Source of the DNA: Candidatus Onthocola stercoravium
GTDB taxonomy: Bacteria; Bacillota_I; Bacilli_A; RF39; UBA660
Direction: 5' to 3'
DNA: 10,520 nt
Assembly: GCA_018711775.1 (NCBI GenBank)
Contig: DVHV01000054.1
Coordinates: 1 to 10,520 of the forward strand
The translations under genes and the position numbers were made by a program. Positions 1-6,725 of the stretch are shown here, piece after piece. The notes beneath the pieces are model-generated. The model was given only the letters and a program-made list of their open reading frames with translations. It had not been told where the DNA came from and searched no databases. Each line of letters starts with the position of its first letter. Position 1 is the first letter of the stretch.

Positions 1-76
1 CACTTCGTTCGCCCTTGATTTTTAATTTTTTGTAAAAGTCTTTTTTTATGATGTCTCCTAATTGGGGTTCACATCA
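1..76 (+). mobile_element. Possible outer end of an IS3-family insertion sequence (partial)
   Basis: The 25 bases at 52-76 end in GGGGTTCACATCA. Read from the outside on the minus strand they start TGATGTGAACCCC and finish GGAGACA. This fits the general form of IS3-family terminal repeats (TG, then a CCC block, then GACA about 20-25 bases in). The element would extend left out of the window. The + strand frame starting at base 3 reads LRSPLIFNFL then stop, which could be the tail of an OrfB transposase, but that is too short to prove. ATGATGT at 48-54 and ACATCAT at 71-77 also form an imperfect hairpin, so a plain hairpin is the alternative reading. The other end and the target duplication are not visible. 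Confidence 0.33.
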
Positions 77-161
77 TGGCTTTAAATCTTTTTTATTTTT
101 ACTAAAGCCTCTTAATTCGACAAATATTTTAATTTGTTTGTGTTAAAGTATATTTTCAAAC

Positions 162-165
162 GGAG
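162..165 (+). promoter_or_regulatory. Ribosome binding site of the DUF1016 gene
   Basis: GGAG lies 8 bases before the ATG at 174, which supports that start codon. I see no convincing -35/-10 pair upstream. TATATT at 149-154 is too close to this site to act as its promoter. Confidence 0.7.
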
Positions 166-173
166 ATGAAAAT

Positions 174-1061
174 ATGAATTATTACAAAGAAGTCGAAAAT
201 TTAATTAAAAATAATGAAATTAATAAGAAAGTTCGAGCATTACAAGATAATAGTGAAACTTTGTATACTTACTGGAATATTGGAAAACTCATTGTTGAAG
301 CTCAAGGTGGTGAGGCAAGAGCTAAGTATGGTAATGGATTGATTAAAGATTGGGGAAAAAGATTGAGTGAGAAGTATGGTAGAGGATATGATTATACTAA
401 TTTATCATTTCCAAATGTTGGGACACTGTCCCAACATTTAAGCTGGTCACATTATTACACAGTTTTACCCATTAAAAATATTAATGAGCGTAACCATTAC
501 ATCAATCAAGTAATACTAAATAATCTATCTGTCCGAGATTTAAAACGTGAAATAAAGAATAAATCCTTTGATAGATTATCTTATGCCGATAAAGAAAATA
601 TTGAATTAATTAATGATACTAATACTCCACTTACAATTGAAGATATGATAAAAGACCCAATTATTTTAAAGAGTGATTTAGATACCAATAAAATAAATGA
701 AAAAGCCATTCATAAATATATTATATCTTTACTTGAAAATAAATTTTTGGAATTAGGTACTGGTTTTGCTTTAGTTGGTCATGAATATAAAATAATGGCG
801 GGTAATAAGGCATATTATATCGATTTATTATTTTATAATTATTTGTTAAATTTATTTATTGTAGTGGAAGTTAAAACAAGAGCATTAAAGAATCAAGACA
901 TAGGTCAATTAGAGTTTTATGTTAATTATGTTGAAAACAATATTAAGAAAAATTATCATAATAAAACTATTGGTATATTGATAGTAAAGAAAAAGAATAG
1001 ATATGTTATTGAATATATGACTAGTAATGATATTTATGTAACTACTTATATGTTAACTTAA
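174..1061 (+). CDS. DUF1016/YhcG-family PD-(D/E)XK nuclease, with a probable internal deletion
   Basis: The N-terminal half (about residues 1-135) matches the DUF1016 N domain, with YWNIGKLIVEAQGG near residue 33, LSEKYGRGYDYTNLS near 64 and LSWSHYYTVLP near 89. The C-terminal half (about 175-295) is the PD-(D/E)XK nuclease domain: FLELGTGFALVGHEYKI, then YYIDLLFY with D217, VEVKT with E232 and K234, and QLEFYVNYVE with Q245. These are the expected metal-binding and catalytic residues, so the catalytic site looks intact. The DNA target is unknown for this family, which is often found near restriction and mobile genes. Residues 74-81 read YTNLSFPN. From memory of the family, about 8 residues (an RMRxFYL segment) are expected between LS and FPN, so a small in-frame deletion is likely and the protein (295 residues) is shorter than usual. 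A 27-bp palindrome lies just after that point. The gene stands alone on the plus strand beside a likely IS end. Confidence 0.85.
   Translation: MNYYKEVENLIKNNEINKKVRALQDNSETLYTYWNIGKLIVEAQGGEARAKYGNGLIKDWGKRLSEKYGRGYDYTNLSFPNVGTLSQHLSWSHYYTVLPIKNINERNHYINQVILNNLSVRDLKREIKNKSFDRLSYADKENIELINDTNTPLTIEDMIKDPIILKSDLDTNKINEKAIHKYIISLLENKFLELGTGFALVGHEYKIMAGNKAYYIDLLFYNYLLNLFIVVEVKTRALKNQDIGQLEFYVNYVENNIKKNYHNKTIGILIVKKKNRYVIEYMTSNDIYVTTYMLT
413..439. repeat. Perfect 27-bp palindrome inside the DUF1016 gene
   Basis: The left arm AAATGTTGGGACA (413-425) and right arm TGTCCCAACATTT (427-439) are exact reverse complements around one central base (C426). The arms encode NVGTLSQHL-type residues and use GGG, CTG and TCC codons, which stand out in this AT-rich gene. 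The site could be an operator, a target of the encoded nuclease, or an mRNA hairpin. None of these can be decided from sequence alone. Confidence 0.9.
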
Positions 1062-1073
1062 TGAGTGTTAAAT

Positions 1074-1116
1074 ATGAATTATTATAGTTGATGCTCAAAG
1101 TGGTAAGTTGTGTTAA
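1074..1116 (+). pseudogene. Relic of a second DUF1016 gene start
   Basis: ATGAATTATTA at 1074-1084 repeats the first 11 bases of the upstream nuclease gene. It is followed by bases encoding IIVDAQSGK (1081-1107), which corresponds to LIVEAQGGE at residues 39-47 of that gene. About 20 of 25 bases match across the second block. The middle (about codons 5-38) is missing and the two parts are in different frames. The simplest reading is a tandem copy reduced to a scar by deletion. The match is short, so chance similarity is possible. Confidence 0.45.
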
Positions 1117-1151
1117 GTGAGTAACAAATTTACACAATTAAGTTAAACCAT

Positions 1152-1188
1152 ACAAAAAAATTTAAAGCATTATATAAGGCTTTAAATT
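1152..1188 (-). terminator. Intrinsic terminator built into the end of truB
   Basis: On the minus strand the arms at 1188-1179 and 1168-1159 pair for 10 bp (AATTTAAAGC with GCTTTAAATT) around a 10-base loop. The second arm runs into a T7 tract (1160-1154). The truB stop codon (1164-1162) is inside the second arm. The stem has only two G-C pairs, so it may be weak. It is nevertheless the only terminator-like structure at the end of the rimP-truB operon. Confidence 0.6.
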
Positions 1189-2001
1189 AATATCTTTTAC
1201 TTCATATATAGCTATATCTTTATTTTGATAAGTAAATATTACTTTATCTTTTATATTAAAAGTATTAGGTATAATAGCACCATTAGATACTTTTTTTATT
1301 AAAGTATCATTTAGTTCTATTATAGGATAATTTAAAAGTTCTTTAATATTAAGTAATTTATAATTATTATTTTTAATATCTTCTAAAGTATAAGAATTGT
1401 TTATATCAAAATTTCCTTGTTTAGTACGAATTAGATTATTCATTGTACCAATGGTATTTAAATTAGTACATATATCTTGAATTAAAGAACGGATGTAAGT
1501 ACCTTTAGATACTCGGGTTTTAAAAGTAATGATATTATCTTTGAAAGATAATAACTCTAAAGAATAGACATTAACTCTTCTTTTAGGAAGAGTTATATCT
1601 ATTTTTTCTCTTGCGTATTCATATAATTTTTTGCCGTTTATTTTAACTGCTGAATAAATTGGAACTTCTTGAGTATAAACAGACGGAAAGTTAGAAAATA
1701 CTTCTTTTATTTTATCTAAAGATAAAGAAGTATTTTCTTTAGATATAACATTTCCTGTTATATCTTGAGTATCTGTTTTTATTCCTAGTTTAATTTCTGC
1801 AATATATTCTTTATCATATGAAGTTATTAGATTAACTAATTTAGTATATTTACCTATAAGACAAACTAGGACGCCAGAGGCAATTGGATCTAGTGTACCG
1901 GTATGTCCTATTTTTTTGGTTGATAAGATGTGGTTAAGGGAATTAACCACATCTCTACTAGTTAATCCCTTGGTTTTTCTTACGACTAAAAGAGCATCCA
2001 T
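1162..2001 (-). CDS. truB: tRNA pseudouridine(55) synthase TruB
   Basis: TruB converts U55 in the T-loop of most tRNAs to pseudouridine. The catalytic motif GHTGTLDPIASGVL is at residues 32-45, with the nucleophile D38. Y66 in DKEYIAEIKLG is the conserved active-site tyrosine, QEVPIYSAVKINGKKLYEYAR follows at 111-131, and SKGTYIRSLIQDI is at 165-177. The start at 2001 fits the family's usual N-terminus (MDALLVVRKTKGLTSRDVV) and has AAGGA (2008-2012) 6 bases upstream. At 279 residues it is slightly shorter than the roughly 300 of Bacillus TruB, mainly at the C-terminus. It is the last gene of the operon and overlaps the preceding gene by 44 bases, so its ribosome binding site lies inside that gene. 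ribF and rpsO, the usual followers in Bacillus, are not here. Confidence 0.96.
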   Translation of the reverse strand: MDALLVVRKTKGLTSRDVVNSLNHILSTKKIGHTGTLDPIASGVLVCLIGKYTKLVNLITSYDKEYIAEIKLGIKTDTQDITGNVISKENTSLSLDKIKEVFSNFPSVYTQEVPIYSAVKINGKKLYEYAREKIDITLPKRRVNVYSLELLSFKDNIITFKTRVSKGTYIRSLIQDICTNLNTIGTMNNLIRTKQGNFDINNSYTLEDIKNNNYKLLNIKELLNYPIIELNDTLIKKVSNGAIIPNTFNIKDKVIFTYQNKDIAIYEVKDINLKPYIML

Positions 2002-2560
2002 TTTGCATCCTTATAGGTTCTAGTTTTTTTTCAAAAACAAAGGTTCTAGAAATAGATGTTTCATGACTTGGTTCTTCGATAAAAGAAAAACCATTTTCTA
2101 AGGCAATATCTATTCCTGTTTCATCATTTTGAGGTACTTCATAACAAAGTAAAGGAATATTTAAATTATTCGCATATTCTTTTAAAGTTGTAAACATTTC
2201 TTTAGCAATATGAGCTTTTTCATCATAATCTTGATATTCTAAATATAGAATTTCTGCAATATGAATATCGGTTTCTTTTATTCTAATTCTAGCAAGAGCA
2301 GATATACGTCCATCTAATTCTTTATTAAATACAAATTCTATATCATCTGATGTAATAGAATTTAATGCGCCGATGGCAGACATTAAAATTTGATCTTTAA
2401 AATCTCTTCTAGATAATTTTTCTAATTCCGTGGTAAATGTTGGTTTACCACGGAATATAGAACTAGGAATTCCATAGAGATTACTAAAAAAATCATAGTA
2501 TTCTTCTAAAACTACCCTTTCATATTCTTTTGGTAAATTTTCTCTTTCAATATCAATCAT
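1958..2560 (-). CDS. GNAT-like acetyltransferase-fold protein of unknown function, between rbfA and truB
   Basis: I cannot assign a known function. Residues 86-160 have the look of a GNAT fold: a strand pair (ISALARIRI, HIAEILYLEY), a helix with alternating charged and hydrophobic residues (DEKAHIAKEMFTTLKEYANNLNIP), the strand LLCYEVPQND and then IALENGFSFI. The usual Q/RxxGxG/A acetyl-CoA loop is not visible at the helix start, so catalysis is uncertain. Residues 1-70 are helical and charged. A strong AAGGAGG site (2566-2572) lies 5 bases before the ATG and overlaps the rbfA stop, so the gene is clearly expressed with the operon. The last 21 residues lie beyond an A8 run (2024-2031) and enter truB. 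Loss of one A would end the protein at 2020 instead. A role in ribosome or tRNA maturation is suggested by position only. Confidence 0.75.
   Translation of the reverse strand: MIDIERENLPKEYERVVLEEYYDFFSNLYGIPSSIFRGKPTFTTELEKLSRRDFKDQILMSAIGALNSITSDDIEFVFNKELDGRISALARIRIKETDIHIAEILYLEYQDYDEKAHIAKEMFTTLKEYANNLNIPLLCYEVPQNDETGIDIALENGFSFIEEPSHETSISRTFVFEKKLEPIRMQNGCSFSRKKNQGIN
2008..2012 (-). promoter_or_regulatory. Ribosome binding site of truB, inside the upstream gene
   Basis: AAGGA on the minus strand is 6 bases before the truB ATG at 2001 and fixes that start. Ribosomes translating the upstream frame to 1958 would cross this site, which implies translational coupling or interference. Confidence 0.7.
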
Positions 2561-2570
2561 TATAACCTCC

Positions 2571-2906
2571 TTAATTTAATGAATTTATTATATCTTCTAT
2601 TTTTTTGCCATACTCAATTGATTCATCAAAAATAAATTTTAATTCAGGAGTATGTCTAATATCTACTCGTTTACTTAATTCACCGCGGATGTAAGGAGCT
2701 GCTTCATTTAATTCCCGTTCCAATGTTTTTTTATCTAAATTAGATAAGGATGTAAAATAAACTTTACAAAAACTTAAATCATTTGTAACATGACAGCCAG
2801 TTATCGTAATGGTTTTAAGTAAAGAATCATTCGCTTCATTTGCTAAGATATCACTAATGTTACGAGATATATCACTAGCAATACGTTCTATTTTGTGACT
2901 AGGCAT
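2571..2906 (-). CDS. rbfA: 30S ribosome-binding factor RbfA
   Basis: RbfA is a small type-II KH protein that binds the immature 30S subunit near the 5' end of 16S rRNA and helps late maturation. The 111-residue product has the family pattern: an N-terminal helix (MPSHKIERIASDISRNISDIL), strands around LKTITITGCHVTNDLSFCKVYF, a middle helix, RGELSKRVDIRHTPELKFIFDESIEYG at about 74-100, and a final helix. A longer frame starts at 2927, but the ATG at 2906 is preferred for two reasons: it matches the usual RbfA N-terminus, and GGAGG (2913-2917) lies 6 bases before it, whereas the upstream ATG has no such site. With this start it overlaps the infB stop by 8 bases, implying translational coupling. 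ylxP, which separates infB and rbfA in Bacillus, is missing. Confidence 0.95.
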   Translation of the reverse strand: MPSHKIERIASDISRNISDILANEANDSLLKTITITGCHVTNDLSFCKVYFTSLSNLDKKTLERELNEAAPYIRGELSKRVDIRHTPELKFIFDESIEYGKKIEDIINSLN

Positions 2907-5010
2907 GAGGAACCTCCACCATTTCATAACATTCTATAATGTCTCCTTCTTTAAAGTCATTAAATTTATCTAATGTTATTCCGCATTCAAATCCTTTTTT
3001 AACTTCTTTAACAGTGTCTTTTTCTCTTTGAAGGGAAGCTATGGAATCATCGCTAGCAATAATGATACCGTCGCGGATTACTCTAGCTAGAGCACCATTT
3101 TTAACAAAGCCATCAGTTATATAAGATCCAGCAATATTACCAATTTTAGAAAATTTAAATATTTTTCTAATTACAGCACTACCAAGTATATGTTCTTCAT
3201 AAACTGGATCAAGCATACCATTGATAGCCGCTTCAATGTCTTCGATTAATTTGTAAATAATTGTATAAAGACGAATATCAACATTTTTTTCTTTGGCTAG
3301 CTCTTTACTGTTAGCACCAGCAATAACATTAAAACCAATGATAATAGCATTTGAAGCAGTAGCAAGTATAACATCTGATTCAGTAATTGCACCGATACCA
3401 CTACGGATAACATTAACTTTAACATCTTTGGTTGTTACTTTTTCTAAAGCATTCTTAACTGCTTCTTCAGATCCCCGAACATCAGTTTTTAGGATGACAT
3501 TTATTTCTTTATTACCGGCATCAACAGATGCAAATAAATCATCTAATGAAACATGTTTTTGTTTATTAACATTTGCCTTGGCGGCATCTGTTCTTTTTTG
3601 AGCAATATGTTTGGCTTCCGCTTCAGTTTCAAATGCCATAAACTTATCTCCAGCAGAAGGATTTTCAGATAATCCAGTAATTTCTACAGGTGTTGATGGT
3701 CCTGCAAAGGCAATTGCTTCACCACGGTCATTTTTCATAGTACGCACTTTAGCATAACTTGTACCAACAACAACAGGGTCGCCGATACGAAGTGTTCCAT
3801 TTTGGATTAAGAAAGATGCAATTCCTCCGACATTTTTATCTAAACGAGATTCAATTACTGCTCCAACCGCATAACGATTAGGGTTTGCTTTAAGTTCATT
3901 CATTTCAGCAATTGTAAGAATAGTTTCTAGTAAAAGGTCGATGCCTTCACCAGTTACAGCAGAAATATTGATGAAAGGTACATCTCCACCCCATGCTTCT
4001 GGTGTGATTCCTGCTTCATTCATTTCTGTTAAAACACGGTCAATATTAGCATCAGGTTTATCAATCTTATTAACAGCAACAATAATTGGCACATTTGCAC
4101 TCTTAGCATGATCGATTGCTTCTTTAGTTTGTGGTTTAACACCATCATCTGCTGCCACAATAATGATGACAATATCAGTTACACTAGCACCACGAGCACG
4201 CATTTCAGTAAATGCCGCATGGCCTGGGGTATCGATAAATGTTATAAAATCATCTTTATATTTAGTTTGATATGCCCCAATGTGTTGAGTTATACCACCG
4301 AATTCTTTATCAACTACATGAGTATTTCTAATATAATCTAGTAATGTCGTTTTACCATGATCGACATGTCCCATGATAGTAACAATCGGAGGTCTTTTGA
4401 CAAGATCTTCAGGAGCATCAACTATTTCGTATTCTTCAAAATTAGCAACATCTTGCGTTTCTTCTCTTTTTAATGTTTTACCATAATCAAGGGCAACTAT
4501 TTCAGCATTTTCAAAATCAATACTTTGATTTACATTAAGCATTAAACCTAATTGCATCAACTTTTTGATAATATCAGTATTATTTACATTTAAAGAAGTT
4601 GCAAGATCTCCTACTGTCATACCATTTTTATATACAACAATAGAATCATCAGTAACATTACTCATCAGTTTATTTTTATGCTTGTACATTTCTTTTTTTA
4701 GCATATTAAATTCATTTTTATTATTAGAATCTTTTTTCTTTAATTTTTGTTTGAAGTTACTTTCTTTTCTAGCCTTATCAAATGTACTAGAGGTTAATAT
4801 TTCATCAACTTTATCGTCAATTTCTTCCTCTTCTTCAAATGTTGTTTCTTCATCAGTACTGATTAAATTGATAGTATTATCTAGCATAATAATATCATCA
4901 TCGGTTAGTTCATCACTAGCACTTTTTACACTTATTCCTAATTCAGAACATCTCTTTAATATTTCAGCTACTGATAAGTTAACATCTTTAGCATAATCAC
5001 TTACGGTCAT
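2899..5010 (-). CDS. infB: Translation initiation factor IF-2
   Basis: IF2 is the GTPase that brings initiator fMet-tRNA to the 30S subunit and promotes subunit joining. Domains in order: a first IF2_N module (residues 1-50), an acidic then basic low-complexity linker (about 51-120, including EEEEEIDD), a second IF2_N module (about 125-175), and the G domain from about 206. The G domain has GHVDHGKT (214-221), GGIT (238-241), DTPGH (260-264), NKID (314-317) and ISAVTGEG (349-356). Domains II, III and the fMet-tRNA-binding C-terminal barrel follow, ending in EMVEVPHA. All GTPase motifs are intact, including the family-specific His of DTPGH. At 703 residues it is close to the Bacillus length. 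The start at 5010 fits the IF2_N beginning and has AAGGA at 5021-5025. It lies 28 bases after ylxR. Confidence 0.98.
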   Translation of the reverse strand: MTVSDYAKDVNLSVAEILKRCSELGISVKSASDELTDDDIIMLDNTINLISTDEETTFEEEEEIDDKVDEILTSSTFDKARKESNFKQKLKKKDSNNKNEFNMLKKEMYKHKNKLMSNVTDDSIVVYKNGMTVGDLATSLNVNNTDIIKKLMQLGLMLNVNQSIDFENAEIVALDYGKTLKREETQDVANFEEYEIVDAPEDLVKRPPIVTIMGHVDHGKTTLLDYIRNTHVVDKEFGGITQHIGAYQTKYKDDFITFIDTPGHAAFTEMRARGASVTDIVIIIVAADDGVKPQTKEAIDHAKSANVPIIVAVNKIDKPDANIDRVLTEMNEAGITPEAWGGDVPFINISAVTGEGIDLLLETILTIAEMNELKANPNRYAVGAVIESRLDKNVGGIASFLIQNGTLRIGDPVVVGTSYAKVRTMKNDRGEAIAFAGPSTPVEITGLSENPSAGDKFMAFETEAEAKHIAQKRTDAAKANVNKQKHVSLDDLFASVDAGNKEINVILKTDVRGSEEAVKNALEKVTTKDVKVNVIRSGIGAITESDVILATASNAIIIGFNVIAGANSKELAKEKNVDIRLYTIIYKLIEDIEAAINGMLDPVYEEHILGSAVIRKIFKFSKIGNIAGSYITDGFVKNGALARVIRDGIIIASDDSIASLQREKDTVKEVKKGFECGITLDKFNDFKEGDIIECYEMVEVPHA

Positions 5011-5038
5011 GTTATCACTTTCCTTTCTTTTAACAACT

Positions 5039-5299
5039 TTATTTTATCATATTTTCTAACTCCGCAAATATTTCATCTGGTACTTCTACTTCTAAAGTAC
5101 GATTTAGAATTTTAGATTTTTGAGCCTTTTTAATGACTTCTAAATCTCTTTTTAAGTAGGCACCTCTTCCATTACTTTTACCACTTTCATCTATTATTAT
5201 ATTACCTTCTGGAGTTCTTACTACTCGAATTAATTCTTTTTTAGGTAATTTTTCACGAGTAACTACACAACTGCGCATTGGTATTTTCTTTTGTTTCAT
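5039..5299 (-). CDS. ylxR: YlxR/RnpM family RNA-binding protein
   Basis: This small basic protein lies between nusA and infB. The start MKQKKIPMRSCVVTREKLPKKELIRVV is typical of YlxR (DUF448), as are the central GRGAYL (44-49) and the Lys-rich helix (IKKAQKSKILNR). In Bacillus subtilis the protein has been described as an RNase P modulator (RnpM), so a role in tRNA 5'-end processing is likely by homology. The ATG shares a base with the nusA stop (TAATG at 5301-5297), a tight translational coupling with only a weak ribosome binding site (AGGTAAT) of its own. The ylxQ (L7Ae-like) gene that follows ylxR in Bacillus is absent, so infB comes directly next. Confidence 0.93.
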   Translation of the reverse strand: MKQKKIPMRSCVVTREKLPKKELIRVVRTPEGNIIIDESGKSNGRGAYLKRDLEVIKKAQKSKILNRTLEVEVPDEIFAELENMIK

Positions 5300-6411
5300 T
5301 AACTATTACCTGCTTTATTAATTTCTTCCATTGTCTTAATTTCTAATTTGTATTTTGTAAGACGACTAGCAAGTTTAATATTGCTTCCCTTTTTACCAAT
5401 TGCAAGAGATAAATTATCTTCATTAACTATAACTAAAGCGGCTTTCTTTTCTTCATCAGTAATACTTACAATAACATCTTTAGCAGGAGTCATAGCACTC
5501 TTGATAAATTCTACAGGGTCAGTATTATATGGAATGATATCTACTCTTTCACCATTTAATTCTTTTAAAATGCCAGCGATTCTTGAGCCACGTTCACCAA
5601 TGCAGGCACCGATTGGATCAATTTTATCATTTGTTGAATAAACAGCGACCTTACTACGAATTCCTGGTTCACGAACTACCATTTGTAAAACAATGGTTCC
5701 ATTTGCTACTTCAGGTATTTCGTGTTCAAATAATCTTTTAACGAATCCATAATTCTTTCGAGATAATTTGATAACTGGTCCTTTAGGTCCATTTTCAACT
5801 TTAGTAACATAAACTTTAATATTAGAACCCATAACTATTTTTTCACCAGGAATAATTTCTTTTTTAGGAAGTATTCCTCTAGTTCTGCCTAAATCAATAT
5901 AATAATTATTTTGATCTTCTAGAGCAACCATACCAAGCATTAATTCATCTTGCTTATCAGCAAACTCTTCAATAATACTTGCTTTTTCCGCTTCTCTTAT
6001 TTTTTGCATTACTACTTGTTTAGCAGTTCCTGCAGCAACACGACCAAAATCAGCTGGGGTTACTTCTTGTTCAATAGTTTCACCAACTTTTATACCTGGA
6101 ACAATCTTCTCAGCGTCTTCAAGTAATATTTGAGCATCACGATTGATTTGAGGTTCGATTTTTTTAACATTTCCTTCTTCATCAATTTCTTCGCTGCCTT
6201 CATCATATTCTGGAACAACTACTAAATAAGAATATACTTTAATTTCTCCAGTTTCACGATTAATATCAACACGGACATTTGTCTTAGAATTAAAATTTTT
6301 CTTGTATGCTGTTTGAAGAGCTAGTTGTAATGCTTCAAAAACAACATCAGGACTAATATTTTTTTCAGCCACTAGATTATCTAAGGCTTTAATCAATTCT
6401 TTACTATTCAT
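5299..6411 (-). CDS. nusA: Transcription termination/antitermination protein NusA
   Basis: NusA binds RNA polymerase and nascent RNA and modulates pausing and intrinsic termination. The N-terminal polymerase-binding domain covers about 1-130 (MNSKELIKALDNLVAEKNIS at the start, ADFGRVAAGTAKQVV at 120-134). The S1 domain covers about 135-205 (NNYYIDLGRTRGILPKKEIIPGE), followed by two KH domains with GERGSR at 272-277 and AIGKKGSNIKLASRL at 337-351. At 370 residues it is the short Firmicutes form without the acidic C-terminal repeats of E. coli NusA. An acidic insert (DEGSEEIDEEGNVKKIE, about 70-86) interrupts the N-domain. The ATG lies 3 bases after the rimP stop, with AGAGG upstream. In B. subtilis NusA is reported to regulate its own operon by terminating in the leader, and a matching hairpin lies before rimP here. 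Confidence 0.97.
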   Translation of the reverse strand: MNSKELIKALDNLVAEKNISPDVVFEALQLALQTAYKKNFNSKTNVRVDINRETGEIKVYSYLVVVPEYDEGSEEIDEEGNVKKIEPQINRDAQILLEDAEKIVPGIKVGETIEQEVTPADFGRVAAGTAKQVVMQKIREAEKASIIEEFADKQDELMLGMVALEDQNNYYIDLGRTRGILPKKEIIPGEKIVMGSNIKVYVTKVENGPKGPVIKLSRKNYGFVKRLFEHEIPEVANGTIVLQMVVREPGIRSKVAVYSTNDKIDPIGACIGERGSRIAGILKELNGERVDIIPYNTDPVEFIKSAMTPAKDVIVSITDEEKKAALVIVNEDNLSLAIGKKGSNIKLASRLTKYKLEIKTMEEINKAGNS

Positions 6412-6414
6412 TTT

Positions 6415-6666
6415 TTAACCTCTTTCCTTACTTACTACATCCATTATAAAACTATCATCAGTTATATCGGCCTTATCAACTACTTTATCGACAATGCCTG
6501 TAGCATGAACAATCATCTCTAAATCAATTCCCCCGACTTTGTCTAAAGTAATTGTTAAAAAATTATAATTACCTTTATGTTCATAGGTTACATCATCAAC
6601 AATAATTTCTTCACTTTCTAATACTTTTTGTAAATCATTTTTTAATTTTGCTAATTTTTCTTGCAT
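6415..6666 (-). CDS. rimP: RimP-like ribosome maturation factor, N-terminal domain only
   Basis: RimP assists early 30S assembly. This 83-residue protein sits in the canonical place before nusA and matches the RimP N-terminal alpha/beta domain: NFLTITLDKVGGIDLEMIVHATGIVDKVVD (35-64), then DSFIMDVVSKERG in place of the usual E/D-VSSPGLxRP. It stops there, whereas typical RimP is about 150 residues and carries a second SH3-like domain. nusA begins 3 bases after the stop, so no remnant of that domain remains and a simple frameshift is excluded. Either the second domain was lost cleanly in this lineage, or this is a specialised short form. The start is supported by GGAGG (6671-6675), 4 bases from the ATG. 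Function by homology is likely but may be altered. Confidence 0.85.
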   Translation of the reverse strand: MQEKLAKLKNDLQKVLESEEIIVDDVTYEHKGNYNFLTITLDKVGGIDLEMIVHATGIVDKVVDKADITDDSFIMDVVSKERG

Positions 6667-6689
6667 AATGCCTCCATAACTAATAATAA

Positions 6690-6711
6690 AAGTGGGATTT
6701 TCTGCCCACTT
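6690..6711 (-). terminator. Leader hairpin of the rimP-nusA operon, attenuator-like
   Basis: On the minus strand AAGTGGG (6711-6705) pairs with CCCACTT (6696-6690) around the 8-base loop CAGAAAAT and is followed by TTTTATTATTA, the form of an intrinsic terminator. It lies between the promoter and the rimP ribosome binding site, so it would stop the operon unless read through. From memory, a GTGGG/CCCAC hairpin in this place is common in Firmicutes, and B. subtilis NusA is reported to act on a leader terminator of its own operon. Autoregulation here is inference. Confidence 0.7.
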
Positions 6712-6725
6712 AAAATTGCAATTTA

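Noticed and set aside
78..109. GGCTTTA/TAAAGCC inverted repeat as a terminator
   Set aside because: It has a 7-bp stem with an 18-base loop and no following T tract on either strand.
2907..2927. Longer rbfA start at 2927
   Set aside because: It adds MKWWRFL with no ribosome binding site, and it deepens the overlap with infB. The ATG at 2906 has GGAGG and the normal N-terminus.
3293..3601. 102-residue plus-strand frame
   Set aside because: It lies wholly opposite infB, which has clear family motifs. It is a shadow frame.
4565..4996. 143-residue plus-strand frame
   Set aside because: It is antisense to the infB N-terminal region. Its Ser-rich composition is the mirror of the acidic/Lys linker codons, and it has no ribosome binding site.
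5348..5641. 97-residue plus-strand frame
   Set aside because: It is antisense to the nusA KH region with no motif of its own.
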